DNA of 64,000 nt from Anaerolineales bacterium UBA6055 (GTDB lineage: Bacteria > Chloroflexota > Anaerolineae > Aggregatilineales > Phototrophicaceae): NCBI GenBank assembly GCA_002428985.1, contig DIYL01000054.1, positions 310,001 to 374,000 of the forward strand, read 5' to 3'. How positions within the stretch are numbered: position 1 is the stretch's first letter; each line of letters begins with the position of its first letter. A program made the translations under genes and the position numbers. Below the pieces are notes generated by a model. It did no database searches and was not told where the DNA came from. It saw only the letters and a program-made list of their open reading frames with translations. Shown here one piece after another: positions 63,612 through 64,000 of this stretch.

Positions 63612-64000
63612 TTAGTATTTAGGAATCGCGTCGATAAGCCCTTCAATAAGGACGGTGTTTGGCGCATAAACCCAACCAAAGATGCCGTTATATTCGACTG
63701 CATACCACTCATCACCGCGTCCGCTAGCCGTACGTGCATAGAGTGTCATTTCTGCACCCCACGGGATCAAGTCCGGGTAGGGGGGCATCCGGTCACTTGG
63801 TCGTGGTCGGAAGTTGAGGTTGTCGAGGGCCCGTAGACGCACGCCACGATCTCGCTCATTGAAAACATTGTCAATTACACTACCTTGAATCGGCACATCT
63901 TGACCAAATACTTGCAGATACCGCCCTGATGCCCATCCTGCTAAGTCTTCTTCACTATCTACAATAATGTAGTACCACATGTACACGCCTTCTTCATTGT
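63612..64000 (-). CDS. SH3b-domain protein, C-terminal part (5' end beyond right edge)
   Basis: The minus-strand frame is open from the right edge to a stop at 63612. Two SH3b-like repeats are visible: one ending in WYYIIVDSEEDLAGWASGRYL, and one running from VRLRALDNLNFR to YAVEYNGIFGWVYAPNT. Such repeats are common in exported wall-binding proteins of this group. Nothing can be said of the missing N-terminus. It lies 45 bases upstream of the radical SAM gene on the same strand. Confidence 0.8.
   Translation of the reverse strand, partial: NEEGVYMWYYIIVDSEEDLAGWASGRYLQVFGQDVPIQGSVIDNVFNERDRGVRLRALDNLNFRPRPSDRMPPYPDLIPWGAEMTLYARTASGRGDEWYAVEYNGIFGWVYAPNTVLIEGLIDAIPKY

Overview
The window reads as AT-rich bacterial DNA. 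Its gene content best fits a member of the phylum Chloroflexota, probably of Anaerolineae type. The pointers are dipeptide-type ABC systems with heavily expressed lipid- or wall-anchored binding proteins, exported SH3b and Gmad2-domain proteins, TPR paralogues, a long lineage-specific helical protein, and an operon of a divergent helicase pair with a nuclease. This is inferred from protein families only, because no rRNA gene lies in the window. I found no tRNA, rRNA, CRISPR array or insertion sequence.

Layout. 1-3380: a cell-surface/glycan area in decay, with a truncated membrane protein at the left edge, a frameshifted and truncated methyltransferase, a DUF354 protein and a possible glycosyltransferase remnant. 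3381-9415: a membrane hydrolase, then a catabolic-looking cluster (NAD epimerase, EF_0837-type amidohydrolase, SelA-like PLP enzyme, DMT transporter), and a convergent sugar isomerase. 9431-16830 (minus): a tightly overlapping DNA-repair operon with a degenerate SF1 helicase, an active UvrD-like helicase, an Fe-S PD-(D/E)XK nuclease and RecJ, ending in the sugar isomerase. 16909-24465: a GNAT, a first dipeptide ABC operon whose two permeases carry unusual extracytoplasmic inserts, and a CPA2 antiporter. 24636-26483: typA.

26667-32130 is the most unusual part: a small winged-helix protein, ParA, ParB with a split N-domain, a 0.6 kb AT-rich gap with four 26-bp dyads, and a divergent primase-polymerase replication protein. 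Upstream of that protein lie two structured, terminator-ended stretches on the opposite strand. This is a plasmid-type partition and replication module set among housekeeping genes, so the molecule is either a chromid or a chromosome carrying an integrated plasmid origin.

32322-46018: a long beta-CASP RNase with a duplicated C-terminal module, a large GAP1-like protein, a flippase-like protein with a sulfotransferase, and an Hsp90-family gene followed directly by three tandem TPR paralogues. 46223-50250: sucA-sucB of the TCA cycle. 50385-64000: a hypothetical protein, a second dipeptide ABC operon, two tandem exported TPR/SH3b paralogues, an RhlE-type helicase, RidA, an MFS transporter, a Gmad2 protein interrupted by an in-frame stop, an SPL-like radical SAM protein, and an SH3b protein running off the right edge.

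Most transcription units are bounded by recognisable intrinsic terminators, and both ABC operons have a hairpin between the binding protein and the permeases.
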